A stretch of 23,146 nucleotides of DNA. Source: Betaproteobacteria bacterium. GTDB lineage: Bacteria; Pseudomonadota; Gammaproteobacteria; Burkholderiales; SG8-39. The position numbers and the translations under genes are program-made. Of this stretch, positions 8,511-16,409 are shown one piece after another. Location of the stretch: the NCBI GenBank assembly GCA_009693345.1, contig SHXL01000013.1, positions 1 to 23,146 of the forward strand. The letters run 5' to 3'. The notes beneath the pieces are model-generated. The model was not told where the DNA came from. It ran no database searches and worked only from the letters and a program-made list of their open reading frames with translations. Position 1 is the first letter of the stretch, and the number at the start of each line of letters is the position of its first letter.

Positions 8511-9019
8511 AGACAATCGAAACGATCTTCGTCGGTCCGCTACCGCGCCGCCGCCTGGGACGCGCGGGGCTACGGCGATTCCGAGGATTACGCCGGGCCG
8601 CTCGACTTCGCCGATTTGTGGCGCGACCTCGAGCGCGTGCTGGATCACCTTGCGGCGCAGCGCGCGCACCTCGTCGGGCTGTCGATGGGCGGCCGCATCG
8701 CGCGCGATTTCGCGTTGCAACGGCCCCACCGGGTCGCGAGCCTCACCCTCGCCAACTCCAGTCCCGGATACGACGCCCTGCCCCCGGACGCAGTTCAGGC
8801 ATATCTGGACGCGCGCCGCTCGAGCACATTGCCGTCCCTACGCTGGTGATCACCAGCGATGAAGACCGCCTCTATCCTCCGGCGCTCGCGCACGAGATGG
8901 CGCGCCGCATTCCGGGGGCCGAGTTGATCGAGATCAAGGGAGCGGGACACCTGAGCAACATCGAGCAGCCCGGGCGCTTCAACGAAGCGGTGCTCGGCTT
9001 TCTGGCGCGTTGCGGCTGA
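8511..9019 (+). pseudogene. Degraded alpha/beta-hydrolase (truncated, internally deleted and frameshifted)
   Basis: Two hydrolase fragments lie in different frames with no usable start. Reading from about 8538 gives VRYRAAAWDARGYGDS, then DLERVLDHLAAQRAHLVGLSMGGRIA with a nucleophile-elbow-like GLSMGG, then RVASLTLANSSPGYDALPPD, with a stop at 8847-8849. From about 8820 the frame at +2 takes over: HIAVPTLVITSDEDRLYPP (acid residue), and GAGHLSN with the catalytic His, ending in TGA at 9017. The N-terminal strand and the HG oxyanion motif are absent, and the segment between DARR and HIAVPTLVI is far shorter than the cap region normally found there. This indicates 5' truncation plus an internal deletion that also shifts frame. 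It starts right after the Bug stop. Confidence 0.8.
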
Positions 9020-9046
9020 GACTTCCCCCGCCCCGCCTCTTGCTGT

Positions 9047-9052
9047 TATAAA
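9047..9052 (+). promoter_or_regulatory. Possible -10 box for the EF-G-like gene
   Basis: TATAAA lies 26 nt upstream of the GTG start in the short gap after the hydrolase remnant. The -35 region about 17 nt upstream is a poor match (cttccc), so this is a weak candidate. Confidence 0.3.
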
Positions 9053-9078
9053 AGGCTTCGTCGAGGAGGCAACCCGCT

Positions 9079-11130
9079 GTGTCAAAGTTTCCCATCAAGA
9101 AGATAAGGACCCTTGCGCTGGTCGGCCAGGCGGGGTCGGGCAAGACCTCGCTCGCCGAAGCGCTGCTCGCGCGCGCCGGAGCGATCCCGGCGGCCGGCAA
9201 CGTAGAGCGCGGCAGCACCGTCTGCGACTACACCCCGCTCGAAAAATCCTTCCGCCATTCCCTCAAGCTCGCTGTCGCCAGCTTCGAGGCGCAGGAGCAT
9301 CGCATTCACCTGCTCGACACGCCCGGCTACCCGGATTTTCTCGGCCACGCCCTGCCGGCGCTGGCCGCAGTGGAAACCGCGGCGATCGTGATCAACGCGC
9401 AGAACGGCATCGAGATGATGACCAGCCGCTTCATGCAATGGGCAGCGAAGCGGGGCCTGGACCGCCTCGTGATCGTCAACCGCATCGACGCGGACAACGT
9501 CGACCTGCCGGCGCTGCTCGAGAAGATCCAGCAGGCCTTCGGCAAGGAGTGCCTGCCGCTCAATCTTCCGGCGGCGCGCGCAAGCAAGGTGTCGGACTGC
9601 TTCTTTGCGCCCTCCGGCGAGGCCGATTTTTCCTCGGTGGCGCAAGCGCACAAGAACCTCGTCGAGCAGGTGGTCGAGGTGGACGAGAAGCTGATGGAGG
9701 TCTACCTGGAAAAGGGCGAGGTGCCGGCCGAAGAGCTGCACGAGCCGCTGGAGCGCGCGATGCGCGAGGGCCACCTGATTCCCGTGGTGTTCACCTCGGC
9801 GAAGACCGGCGCCGGCATCGGCGAGCTGCTCGATGTGATCGTCAAGCTGCTGCCCAATCCGGCGGAAGGCAACCCGCCCGTGTATGTGAACACCCCCGTC
9901 GACGGCGGCGAGGCGAGCGAAATCACCGCCCTGCCCGATCCGGGCCGGCACGTTCTTGCGCACGTGTTCAAGATCGAGATCGATCCCTACATCGGCCGCC
10001 TCGCCGTGTTCCGCGTGCACCAGGGGCGCATCACGCCGGGTACGCAGCTCTATATCGGCGAGGGCAGGAAACCCGTCAAGGCCGGGCACCTCTACGCGCT
10101 CAGGGGCAAGACGCAGGTCGAAGTCGACGAGGCCGTGCCGGGCGACATCTGCGCCATCGCCAAGATCGACGAAATCCAGTACGACCACATCCTGCACGAC
10201 TCTGCGAGCGATGCGCACATCCACGCGAAACCCCTGGAACTGCCGATCGCCGTCTTCGGCCTCGCGGTGCAGCCGAAGAAGCGCGGCGACGAGCAGAAAG
10301 TGTCCGACGTGCTGCACAAGCTGATGGCCGAGGACCCCTGTTTCCGCCTCGAGCACAACGCGCAGGCCAACGAGACCGTGATGCGCGGCATCGGCGAGCT
10401 GCACCTGAAGATCATGCTCGAGAAAATGGCGGGCCAGTACAAGGCTGAGCTCGACACGCGGCCGCCATCGATCCCGTACCGCGAGACCATCGCGGCGCGC
10501 GCCGAGGGGCACAGCCGGCACAAGAAGTAGACCGGCGGCGCCGGGCAGTTCGGCGAGGTGTTCCTCAAGATCGAGCCGCTGCCGCGCGGCGCGGGCTTCG
10601 AGTTCGTCGACAAGGTGAAGGGCGGCGTGATCCCGAACCAGTTCATTCCCGCGGTCGAAAAAGGCGTGCGCGGCGTGCTGCAGACGGGCTTTATCGCCGG
10701 CTACCCGATCCAGGACCTGCGCGTCACGGTCTACGACGGCAAGTACCACCCGGTGGATTCCAAGGAGGTGGCCTTCGTTTCCGCGGGACGCAAGGCGTTC
10801 CTCGATGCTCTCGGCAAGGCGCGGCCAATCGTGCTCGAACCGATCGTCAACGTGGACGTGGTCGCGCCGGAGCAGAAGATGGGCGACATCGCGGGCGAAC
10901 TCTCCGGACACCGCGGCCACATCAAGGGCTCGGACGCGCCGCGCCCCGGCACCGTGCAGATCCTCGCGCAGGCGCCGCTCTCCGAGCTGGAACAATTTCC
11001 GGCGCGCCTCCAGCCTCTCACCGCCGGCCACGGCTCCTACACGCTGGAATTCAGCCACTACTATCCGGCGCCGCTGCTGCAGCAGCGCCTCGTCGCCGCG
11101 CACCGCCCCACCGCGCACGCGGACGACTGA
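9079..11130 (+). pseudogene. EF-G-like translational GTPase (FusA2 type) interrupted by one in-frame TAG
   Basis: A ribosomal-translocase-like GTPase. GTG at 9079 has an excellent GAGGAGG at 9063-9069. The first part (483 residues) carries G1 GQAGSGKT (about 16-23), G3 DTPGYPDF (about 80-87), G4 written NRID (about 134-137) instead of NKxD, G5-like TSAKTG, then domain II and MRGIGELHLKIMLEKM of domain III. At 10528-10530 the frame reads HSRHKK-TAG-TGGAGQFGEV. EF-G proteins have HKKQTGGAGQFG here, so the stop replaces a Gln codon (CAG to TAG). The frame then continues without shift for 199 codons through domains IV and V (for example VDSKEVAFVSAGRKAF and EPIVNVDVVAPEQKMGDI) to TGA at 11128. 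The total of about 683 residues matches the family. Unless TAG is read through or is a consensus error, the gene is inactive. Confidence 0.88.
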
Positions 11131-11219
11131 AGAAAAAGGGGGTCAGAACAACATTTCCGGATCTGCCTGAATGCGACTTCTCAGTCGTCAGGGAAATGTT
11201 GTTCTGACCCCCTTTTTCT
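11131..11219. repeat. Perfect 28-bp inverted repeat (REP/MITE-like or bidirectional terminator)
   Basis: The arms at 11131-11158 and 11192-11219 are exact reverse complements over 28 bp, with outer ends AGAAAAAGGGGGTCAGAACA and a 33-nt centre. Within the centre, CCTGA/TCAGG and CGAC/GTCG can extend the structure with a small bulge. It sits between the convergent EF-G-like gene (ending 11130) and oxidoreductase gene (ending 11233). Outer A and T runs make it a plausible bidirectional terminator. The arms' length and perfection, and the GGGGTCAG core (which I associate from memory with dispersed palindromic repeats in betaproteobacteria), suggest a mobile palindromic element. No second copy was seen in the window. 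Confidence 0.8.
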
Positions 11220-11232
11220 ACGGAACGAACCG

Positions 11233-12216
11233 CTAGGCCAGCAGCGCGTCGATGAAACGATGCACCTTGAGCGCCTCCTCGCCATTGACGCGCGGCTCGC
11301 GGTTTTGCTCGATGGCATCGAGGAAATCGGTCAGCAGGCTGCGGTGCCAATCGTGCGGAAACGCCATGGGATCGGCGCCGGTGCCCCCGCCACCGGACGG
11401 TGTGGAGAATTCGATTGTGGGTTGGTCCTGAAGGTTTACCTTCAAAGAAGTTCCTTCCAAAAGCGCCGTGCCGCGCGCTCCGATCAGTTCGATGCGTTCG
11501 GGGAAACCCGGATACGAGGCGGTGGTGGCGTGCACCACGCCGAGAGCGCCGTTCTCGAAACGCAGCGCCGCTACCGCCAGGTCTTCGGTTTCCATCCTGT
11601 GCACGCGCGTGGTTGTCGTGAAACTCTTCACTTCCGCGACATTCCCCGCAAGCGACAGGAAAAGATCCAGCGTGTGAATTCCCTGGGTAAGCAGCACCCC
11701 GCCGCCGTCGCGCGCCCGGGTGCCGCGTCCCGGTTGATCGTAGTAGCTCTGCGGGCGCCAGTTGGGGATCATGGCCGAGGCCGAAACGAGCTCGCCCAGG
11801 CGTCCCGCCTTCAGGATCTCGTTCAGCTTTTCTGCGGCGGGCCGGAAGCGGTGCTGCAGAACGATGCCCAGCTTGACGTTTGATGCACTCTGCACGAGCT
11901 TCTCCGCGCGCACGGTTGAAATTTCGAGCGGCTTTTCAAGAAGGATGTGCTTGCCCGCAGCGGCACATCGCTGCACCAACTCGAGATGAGTGTTGGGTGG
12001 CGTCAGGATGAGCACCGCGCCGATCGAACGATCCTCGAGGATCGTCTCCAGCCGGTCGCACAGTGGAACCGGAAATTGCGCAGCGAATTTCGCGCGCCGC
12101 TCGGCGCTCGGGCTGTAGGCGCAGGCGACCTCCACCCGGTGGCGCAGATCCGCCAGACCCCTGGCATGAGACGTCACGGCCATGCCGAGTCCTACCAGCG
12201 CCACCCTAAAAGCCAT
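11233..12216 (-). CDS. Gfo/Idh/MocA-family NAD(P)-dependent oxidoreductase
   Basis: Predicted cytoplasmic dehydrogenase acting on a sugar, sugar acid or similar polyol-type substrate, 327 residues. The N-terminal Rossmann fold begins VALVGLGMAVTSHARGL (about 5-21). The family motif EKPL has its conserved Lys at about 95, ILTPPNTHLEL precedes it, and GGGVLLTQGIHTLDLF (about 171-186) supplies the active-site His at about 181. The start ATG overlaps the end of the amidohydrolase gene by 11 nt. It is the last gene of the six-gene GntR operon and is followed by the inverted repeat. Substrate specificity cannot be read; oxidation of the uronate- or aldarate-related intermediate is an inference from context. 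Confidence 0.9.
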   Translation of the reverse strand: MAFRVALVGLGMAVTSHARGLADLRHRVEVACAYSPSAERRAKFAAQFPVPLCDRLETILEDRSIGAVLILTPPNTHLELVQRCAAAGKHILLEKPLEISTVRAEKLVQSASNVKLGIVLQHRFRPAAEKLNEILKAGRLGELVSASAMIPNWRPQSYYDQPGRGTRARDGGGVLLTQGIHTLDLFLSLAGNVAEVKSFTTTTRVHRMETEDLAVAALRFENGALGVVHATTASYPGFPERIELIGARGTALLEGTSLKVNLQDQPTIEFSTPSGGGGTGADPMAFPHDWHRSLLTDFLDAIEQNREPRVNGEEALKVHRFIDALLA

Positions 12217-13039
12217 AGAGCTCCGCCGGATTGTCGACCAGGATTTTCATGCGCGTCGCCTCATCGGGCGCCCAATCGAGCAGCAGGTCGAGCAGGTCGG
12301 CGTCGTCCGGCACCTTGTCTTTCGGCGCCGACGGGTGCGGCCAGTTGCTTGCCCAGATCATGCGCTCCGGTGCGTGCTTTACCAGCGCGCGCGCGAGGCG
12401 ACTGACGTCCTCGTAGGTTGGCGCGCCCGTCTTCGAGGTTTCGTAAGCGCCGGCGATCCTCACCCAGCAACGGCCGGTGTCCACCAGGCGCAGCAATGCC
12501 TTGAATGCCTCATGTTCCGGCGGCACGGGCTCGAGGAATTTTCCGTTGTGGTCGATGACGAATTTGCCGGGGAGCTTGCGGATAGTCTGCTCCCATAGCG
12601 GCAGCTCGCGGCCGTCGAGCTGGATGGTGGCGAACCAGCCGAAGGGATGCACGCGCGCCATGACTTCATGCATGCGGTCGAAGCCGACCGCGCCCCACTG
12701 CATCTGGAAAATACGTTGCGCGACGATGCCGCCCTTCGCGAGGCGCTCGATCTCGGCGTCGGTCACGCCGGGCTTGACGACGCCCACGCCCTTCGCGCCG
12801 GGCCCGAGCGCGCGGATCGCCTCCAGCGTGACGCGGTTGTCGTCCTGGTAGGCGTTGGGCTGGACCACGACCACGCGCTTGAATCCCAGGCGCCGCTGCA
12901 CCGCCTGATAGGCGCTTTCCGGGAAGTTTCCGGGTACCGGGGGACCGCCGGGCACGGCCGGCACGCCGGCGTGATAGATATGGATCGCCGTGTCCACGGC
13001 GCCTGCCGGCACTGCCAGGCGCGGCTTTCGGCCGCTCAT
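12206..13039 (-). CDS. Amidohydrolase-superfamily TIM-barrel protein (COG3618, lactonase/PDC-hydrolase-like)
   Basis: A 277-residue protein of the family that includes 2-pyrone-4,6-dicarboxylate hydrolase and several sugar-lactone hydrolases. Matching features are VDTAIHIY near the N-terminus (about 15-22), FKRVVVVQPNAYQDDNRVTL (about 53-72), KFVIDHNGKF (about 159-168), the WVRIAGAYE segment (about 192-200) and RMIWASNWPHP (about 226-236), ending ILVDNPAELYGF. Two catalytic positions differ from what I expect: the first His of the D-x-H-x-H motif is Ala at 18, and the usual Asp before WPHP is Asn at 232. Some subgroups may naturally have Asn there. The ATG at 13039 overlaps the upstream SDR stop by 4 nt. 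A lactone-opening role beside a uronate-dehydrogenase-like enzyme is likely but unproven. Confidence 0.85.
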   Translation of the reverse strand: MSGRKPRLAVPAGAVDTAIHIYHAGVPAVPGGPPVPGNFPESAYQAVQRRLGFKRVVVVQPNAYQDDNRVTLEAIRALGPGAKGVGVVKPGVTDAEIERLAKGGIVAQRIFQMQWGAVGFDRMHEVMARVHPFGWFATIQLDGRELPLWEQTIRKLPGKFVIDHNGKFLEPVPPEHEAFKALLRLVDTGRCWVRIAGAYETSKTGAPTYEDVSRLARALVKHAPERMIWASNWPHPSAPKDKVPDDADLLDLLLDWAPDEATRMKILVDNPAELYGF

Positions 13040-13863
13040 TTCCTTTTCTTTCCCGCCCTCTTCTTCGGCAGCGGCGCGGGATTCGGGATGTCCTCCGCTA
13101 CCGTGAACACGCCGCCCTGGTACTGTTCCGCGATCGGATCTCCCGGCCGCTCGCGCCGCAGGATGTCGGCCGCAAAGGTTTCCGAGTCGTCCTGCGGCTT
13201 GTAGCCGAGGCGGTAGGCGTTCGAATTGTCGTACCAGCTGCGCTTGTTCTTCGACACGCCGTAGACGATCTCGAAGCGGATGCCCAGATGCTCGATGCCG
13301 ATGGTCACGAGCTGCGCGAGGTCGCGCGGCGTGAACAGGAGCGACAACCGCCGCTTGTCGATCGGCACCGCGTTCACGTTGCCGATGCGCATGCAGAACA
13401 TCTGCATGCCGTACTTGTCGGCATAAAGGCTGGCGAGCGCCTCGCCGAACACCTTGGAAACGCCGTAGCGGCTGTCGGGCTTCGGGTAGACGCGGTGGTC
13501 GATGGTCTGGTCGCGGCGGTAGAAGCCGGTAGCATGGTTGGAGGTGGGAAAGAGGATCCGCTTCACGCCGTTCCTGCGCGCGGCTTCGAAGACGTTGTAG
13601 CAGCCGATGATGTTGGCGTTGAGGATGCCTTCCCAGGGCCCCTCCACCGAATAGCCGCCCAGGTGCACGATCGCGTCCACGCCCTTGGTGATGCGCAAGG
13701 CGTCGGACATCTCCGAGATGTCGGCGCGGACAAATTTCTCTTCCTTGTTGATTTTTTTTAGCGAACGTAGATCGGAAACCCGCAGGACATATTTGCCGGC
13801 AAGTTCACGGCGCAGATGCGTTCCTACGTCTCCGGCGGCGCCGGTGATCAGGATGGTTTTCAT
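13036..13863 (-). CDS. Uronate-dehydrogenase-like NAD-dependent epimerase/dehydratase (SDR)
   Basis: Extended SDR of 275 residues. NAD site GAAGDVG (about 8-14), then IVHLGGYSVEGPWEGILNAN (about 65-84), FPTSNHATGFY (about 105-115), catalytic YGVSK with Tyr 133 and Lys 137, and a C-terminal WYDNSNAYRLGYKPQDDSE block. This pattern, especially HLGG-SVE-P, SNH-GFY and the W-DNS-LG-KP block, matches Agrobacterium-type uronate dehydrogenases, which oxidise galacturonate or glucuronate to the aldarolactone. The ATG at 13863 was chosen because the Rossmann motif follows at once and it overlaps the hydrolase stop (ATGA); the longer open frame upstream is hydrolase in another frame. A lysine-rich tail (KKRAGKKRK) extends beyond the fold. 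The exact substrate could be a different sugar. Confidence 0.85.
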   Translation of the reverse strand: MKTILITGAAGDVGTHLRRELAGKYVLRVSDLRSLKKINKEEKFVRADISEMSDALRITKGVDAIVHLGGYSVEGPWEGILNANIIGCYNVFEAARRNGVKRILFPTSNHATGFYRRDQTIDHRVYPKPDSRYGVSKVFGEALASLYADKYGMQMFCMRIGNVNAVPIDKRRLSLLFTPRDLAQLVTIGIEHLGIRFEIVYGVSKNKRSWYDNSNAYRLGYKPQDDSETFAADILRRERPGDPIAEQYQGGVFTVAEDIPNPAPLPKKRAGKKRK

Positions 13864-14666
13864 GAAAGAAACTCCTCGACGATGCGGTTGAATTCGGTGG
13901 CGCGCTCGAAATAGACGGAATGGCCCGCCATCGGCACGCTGACGTGGCGGCCCTGCGGCGCGCATTTCGCCAGCCCGGGCCCGGCTGGCGACGGGAAAAC
14001 GGTGTCTTCCTCGCCGTTGAGAAACAGCACGGGCATCGGCAAGTTCGCAAGCAGCGACGGCGGCTGGGCGCGCATCGCCCGTATGCGGCCGCGCACGGCG
14101 CTTCGGAAATCGTCCGCATTGGGCTGGTTGATCTGGCGATACAGCATCGCCAGCGCCGGCTGCTCGCGGGTCAGGCGCTCGCCGCCAGCGGCGAGCACAC
14201 CGCGCGACTCCATCGCGGCGTTCATCCCGCCGGCGCGCTTCATCCATGCCTCGAACTCCGCTTTGCCGAAGCCCGGGACCGCCGCCGGATCAACCGCGCC
14301 GGAGGTGCAGGCCATGACGAGCGCTTTGACCTTCGCCGGATGGCGCAGCGCGTACTCGAGGCAGGTCCAGCCACCCATGGACTGCGCCACCAGGCGGACG
14401 TCCTGTAATTTCAGTTCGTCGATCAGGGCCGCAAGGTCATCGGCATAAGCGTCCGGCGCCGTGGCGCCCGGCACCGCGCTCGAAGGCGTGAAGCCGCGAT
14501 GGGCGAAGGCGACGCAGGTATGGCGCGCGGAGAAATGCGCCAGTTGCTGCCACCAGGACAAATGATTTCCGCCCAGGCCGTGCGCAAACACGATCGCCGG
14601 TCCCTCGCCCATGACTTCGTAATAGATGCTGCAATCCGGCCGTTTGAGATATCCCGATCGCTTCAC
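13860..14666 (-). CDS. Alpha/beta-hydrolase fold protein (esterase/lactonase-like)
   Basis: Predicted cytoplasmic hydrolase of 268 residues. HGLGGNHLSWWQQ (about 29-41) provides the oxyanion region, VAQSMGG has the nucleophile Ser at about 96 (the first Gly of G-x-S-x-G is Ala), NGEEDTVFP has the acid Asp at about 221, and AGHSVYFE the His at about 249. The triad is complete. It resembles 3-oxoadipate-enol-lactonase-type hydrolases in general layout, but that level of assignment is not secure. The start is a GTG at 14666 overlapping the dehydrogenase stop by 4 nt. In a sugar-acid operon it is one of three candidates for opening a lactone. Confidence 0.88.
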   Translation of the reverse strand: MKRSGYLKRPDCSIYYEVMGEGPAIVFAHGLGGNHLSWWQQLAHFSARHTCVAFAHRGFTPSSAVPGATAPDAYADDLAALIDELKLQDVRLVAQSMGGWTCLEYALRHPAKVKALVMACTSGAVDPAAVPGFGKAEFEAWMKRAGGMNAAMESRGVLAAGGERLTREQPALAMLYRQINQPNADDFRSAVRGRIRAMRAQPPSLLANLPMPVLFLNGEEDTVFPSPAGPGLAKCAPQGRHVSVPMAGHSVYFERATEFNRIVEEFLS

Positions 14667-15646
14667 GACTTGAGCAATGCCTTTCTACGCCAGTCGGCAG
14701 CATTCACCGAGCCTTTCGGGGCGCGGCCCGCGAGGATCTCGGCTGCCTGCGCCACCGTTTCCATGGATTGGTGTTCGATCGCCGGCAGGGTGAGCCCCGC
14801 GGTGTGCGCCGTCGCGATGACGTCGGCGCGTGCGGCCAGCGCCGGCGTCGGCATCTGGTCGGCCGCGCGACCGACGTCCAGCGCGCAGCCGGCGATCCGG
14901 CCCGAGTCGAGCGCACGCACCAGCGCCGCTTCATCCACCAGGTTGCCGCGCGAGACGTTGATGAAGAACGCCCCTTGTTTCATTTTTGAAAAGGCTGCGT
15001 CATTCATGAGATTTTCTGTCTCCGCGTTGGCGACTGCGAGCGGCACGACGTAGTCGGATTCCGACAGGAGCTTTTCCATGGAAACGGTTTTCACGGTGGA
15101 AACGTAGGGATCGCAAATCAACACCCGCATTCCCAGGGCTTCAGCCACCCGCACGAGCTCTTTTCCGATCGCGCCGTAGCCGATCACGCCGAGCGTGCTG
15201 CCGCGCAATTCCCTGCCCATCACGGCCTGAGGAACCTTGCCTGAATAATAGGAAACCGCATGCGCCGTAACGCGGCGCGAAAGATCGATCATGAAGCCGA
15301 CGACCAGTTCCGTTACCGATGTGACGAATCCGGCGCTCGCCTGCGTCACCAGCACCCCGGCCTTGCTCGCCGCCGCCACGTCCACGTTGCGGATGTCGAT
15401 CGCGCAGCGCAGAAACGCCGCCAGCTTCGGCAGGCGCTCGAACAGCGCCGCAGGGGCCGGTGATTGGCGGTACGAGACGATCAGGTCGCAGTCCGCGGCG
15501 GCCGAGAGGAGCGCCTCTCCCTCCAGGGAAACTTCTTCTTCGTTCAGCTTTACTTCCCCCAGCGCGCGCAAGCCGGCCAACGCCCTGTCGCCATAGTAGT
15601 TGGCGCGCGTGTCCGGCGAATGCGTCAGCAGGATCTTCGCCATCAC
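14663..15646 (-). CDS. D-2-hydroxyacid dehydrogenase (NAD-binding)
   Basis: Predicted cytoplasmic reductase/dehydrogenase for 2-hydroxy/2-keto acids such as glyoxylate, hydroxypyruvate or sugar-acid derivatives, 327 residues. NAD motif GYGAIG (about 156-161) with Asp at about 179, NVSRGNLVDEAAL with catalytic Arg at about 233, and TAHTAGLT with His at about 281. The usual Glu of the DVFxxEP motif is replaced by DVGRAADQMP (about 257-266), a form that recurs in a subgroup of this family. Two starts are possible: GTG at 15646 or ATG at 15643. Both overlap the GntR stop. It is the first enzyme gene after the regulator. Confidence 0.92.
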   Translation of the reverse strand: MMAKILLTHSPDTRANYYGDRALAGLRALGEVKLNEEEVSLEGEALLSAAADCDLIVSYRQSPAPAALFERLPKLAAFLRCAIDIRNVDVAAASKAGVLVTQASAGFVTSVTELVVGFMIDLSRRVTAHAVSYYSGKVPQAVMGRELRGSTLGVIGYGAIGKELVRVAEALGMRVLICDPYVSTVKTVSMEKLLSESDYVVPLAVANAETENLMNDAAFSKMKQGAFFINVSRGNLVDEAALVRALDSGRIAGCALDVGRAADQMPTPALAARADVIATAHTAGLTLPAIEHQSMETVAQAAEILAGRAPKGSVNAADWRRKALLKS

Positions 15647-16374
15647 GATTGCAGCATCGTCCGGTAGGCCCGGCGCAACCGCTCGCGGCTGTTTTCCAGG
15701 TGCGCGCGCATTGCCATGCGCGCCGCCTCTGGCGCCCGCCGCTCGAGCGCCTCGGAGATCTTCTCGTGCTCGCCGTTCACCCGGTTGAGGTACGTGGCAC
15801 GCTTTTCACCCGCGAGCTGCGCCGAATTCACGCGCGTGCGCGGAAACAGCATGGTGCCGAGGTAGCGGATCAGGTCGGCGAAGTGCCGGTTCCCCGTGGC
15901 CCGCGCGATCGTCAGGTGGAAGCGGAAGTCAGCCTGCACCGCGTCCTTCGATTGGGCCACCTGTCTGGCAAACGCATCCAGCGCCCGGCGCATCGTCGCC
16001 AGATCTGCCTTGCTCCTGCGTTCGGCGGCGAGTGCCGCCGCCTCGGCCTCAAGGCTGATGCGCAGTTCAAGGATCGCGATCAGCTCGTTCAGCGTCGCGG
16101 TTCCGACTTGGTGGATGCGAAAGGGCGCCCGGCCGGCGCCCGGGCGCACGAACGTCCCAACGCCATGGCGCGTTTCCACCAGTTCCGCCGCCTGCAGGCG
16201 CGACATCGCCTCGCGCACCACGGTGCGGCTGACGCCGAAGGCGCGCGTGATCTCGGATTCGGTGGGCAGCTTGTCGCCCGGCTTGAATTCGCCGCGGCGG
16301 ATGCGCCCCGAAAGCCGCTCCACCACCGCATGCGCGAGCTTGCGCGGCTGCCTGGCTGTTGTTTTTGTCTGCAT
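15643..16374 (-). CDS. GntR-family transcriptional regulator, FCD (FadR/VanR-like) subfamily
   Basis: DNA-binding regulator of 243 residues with a winged helix-turn-helix at about 13-77 (GDKLPTESEITRAFGVSRTVVREAMSRL, then GVGTFVRPG) and a C-terminal all-helical FCD ligand domain. Candidate metal/ligand residues are Asp and His in ADFRFHLTIARATGN, His in GEHEKISEAL and His in MRAHLENSRERL. The ATG at 16374 was chosen over 16515, because the extra 47 residues would run across the promoter and into dctP and do not resemble the family. It is the first gene of the six-gene minus-strand operon and is divergent from dctPQM, so it probably represses both through the shared 73-bp region and responds to the transported acid or a metabolite of it. 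Confidence 0.93.
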   Translation of the reverse strand: MQTKTTARQPRKLAHAVVERLSGRIRRGEFKPGDKLPTESEITRAFGVSRTVVREAMSRLQAAELVETRHGVGTFVRPGAGRAPFRIHQVGTATLNELIAILELRISLEAEAAALAAERRSKADLATMRRALDAFARQVAQSKDAVQADFRFHLTIARATGNRHFADLIRYLGTMLFPRTRVNSAQLAGEKRATYLNRVNGEHEKISEALERRAPEAARMAMRAHLENSRERLRRAYRTMLQS

Positions 16375-16387
16375 GGCTTGACAAGCC
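16375..16387. promoter_or_regulatory. Palindrome GGCTTG-A-CAAGCC over the TRAP -35 box
   Basis: A perfect 6-bp-arm inverted repeat with a single central base lies directly upstream of the GntR start codon and contains the TTGACA -35 of the opposite strand. An adjoining GCCCTAGGGC (16385-16394) is also palindromic. It may be a second regulator site that blocks both the TRAP promoter and the start region of the regulator gene. It might also be chance in GC-rich sequence. Confidence 0.4.
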
Positions 16388-16407
16388 CTAGGGCGGCGAA
16401 GTCTAAT
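16378..16407 (+). promoter_or_regulatory. Sigma70-type promoter of the dctPQM TRAP operon
   Basis: Perfect -35 TTGACA at 16378-16383 and -10 TCTAAT (5 of 6) at 16402-16407, spaced by 18 nt. This is the best promoter match noticed in the window. It faces dctP, whose ATG is 40 nt downstream of the -10. The operator candidate follows immediately, around the expected transcription start. Confidence 0.7.
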
Positions 16408-16409
16408 CC

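Noticed and set aside
10528..10530. TAG as a reassigned or selenocysteine/pyrrolysine-type codon
   Set aside because: Other genes here terminate with TAG, the position is a plain Gln in EF-G proteins, and no recoding hairpin was evident. A point mutation is simpler.
9082..11118. 678-codon open frame antisense to the EF-G-like gene
   Set aside because: It mirrors the EF-G codons on the opposite strand and has no recognisable motifs. Its openness also spans the TAG site, as expected for a shadow.
13864..14247. N-terminal extension of the uronate-dehydrogenase-like frame (403-codon version)
   Set aside because: The extension lies wholly within the alpha/beta hydrolase gene in another frame and precedes a complete Rossmann start with an ATGA overlap.
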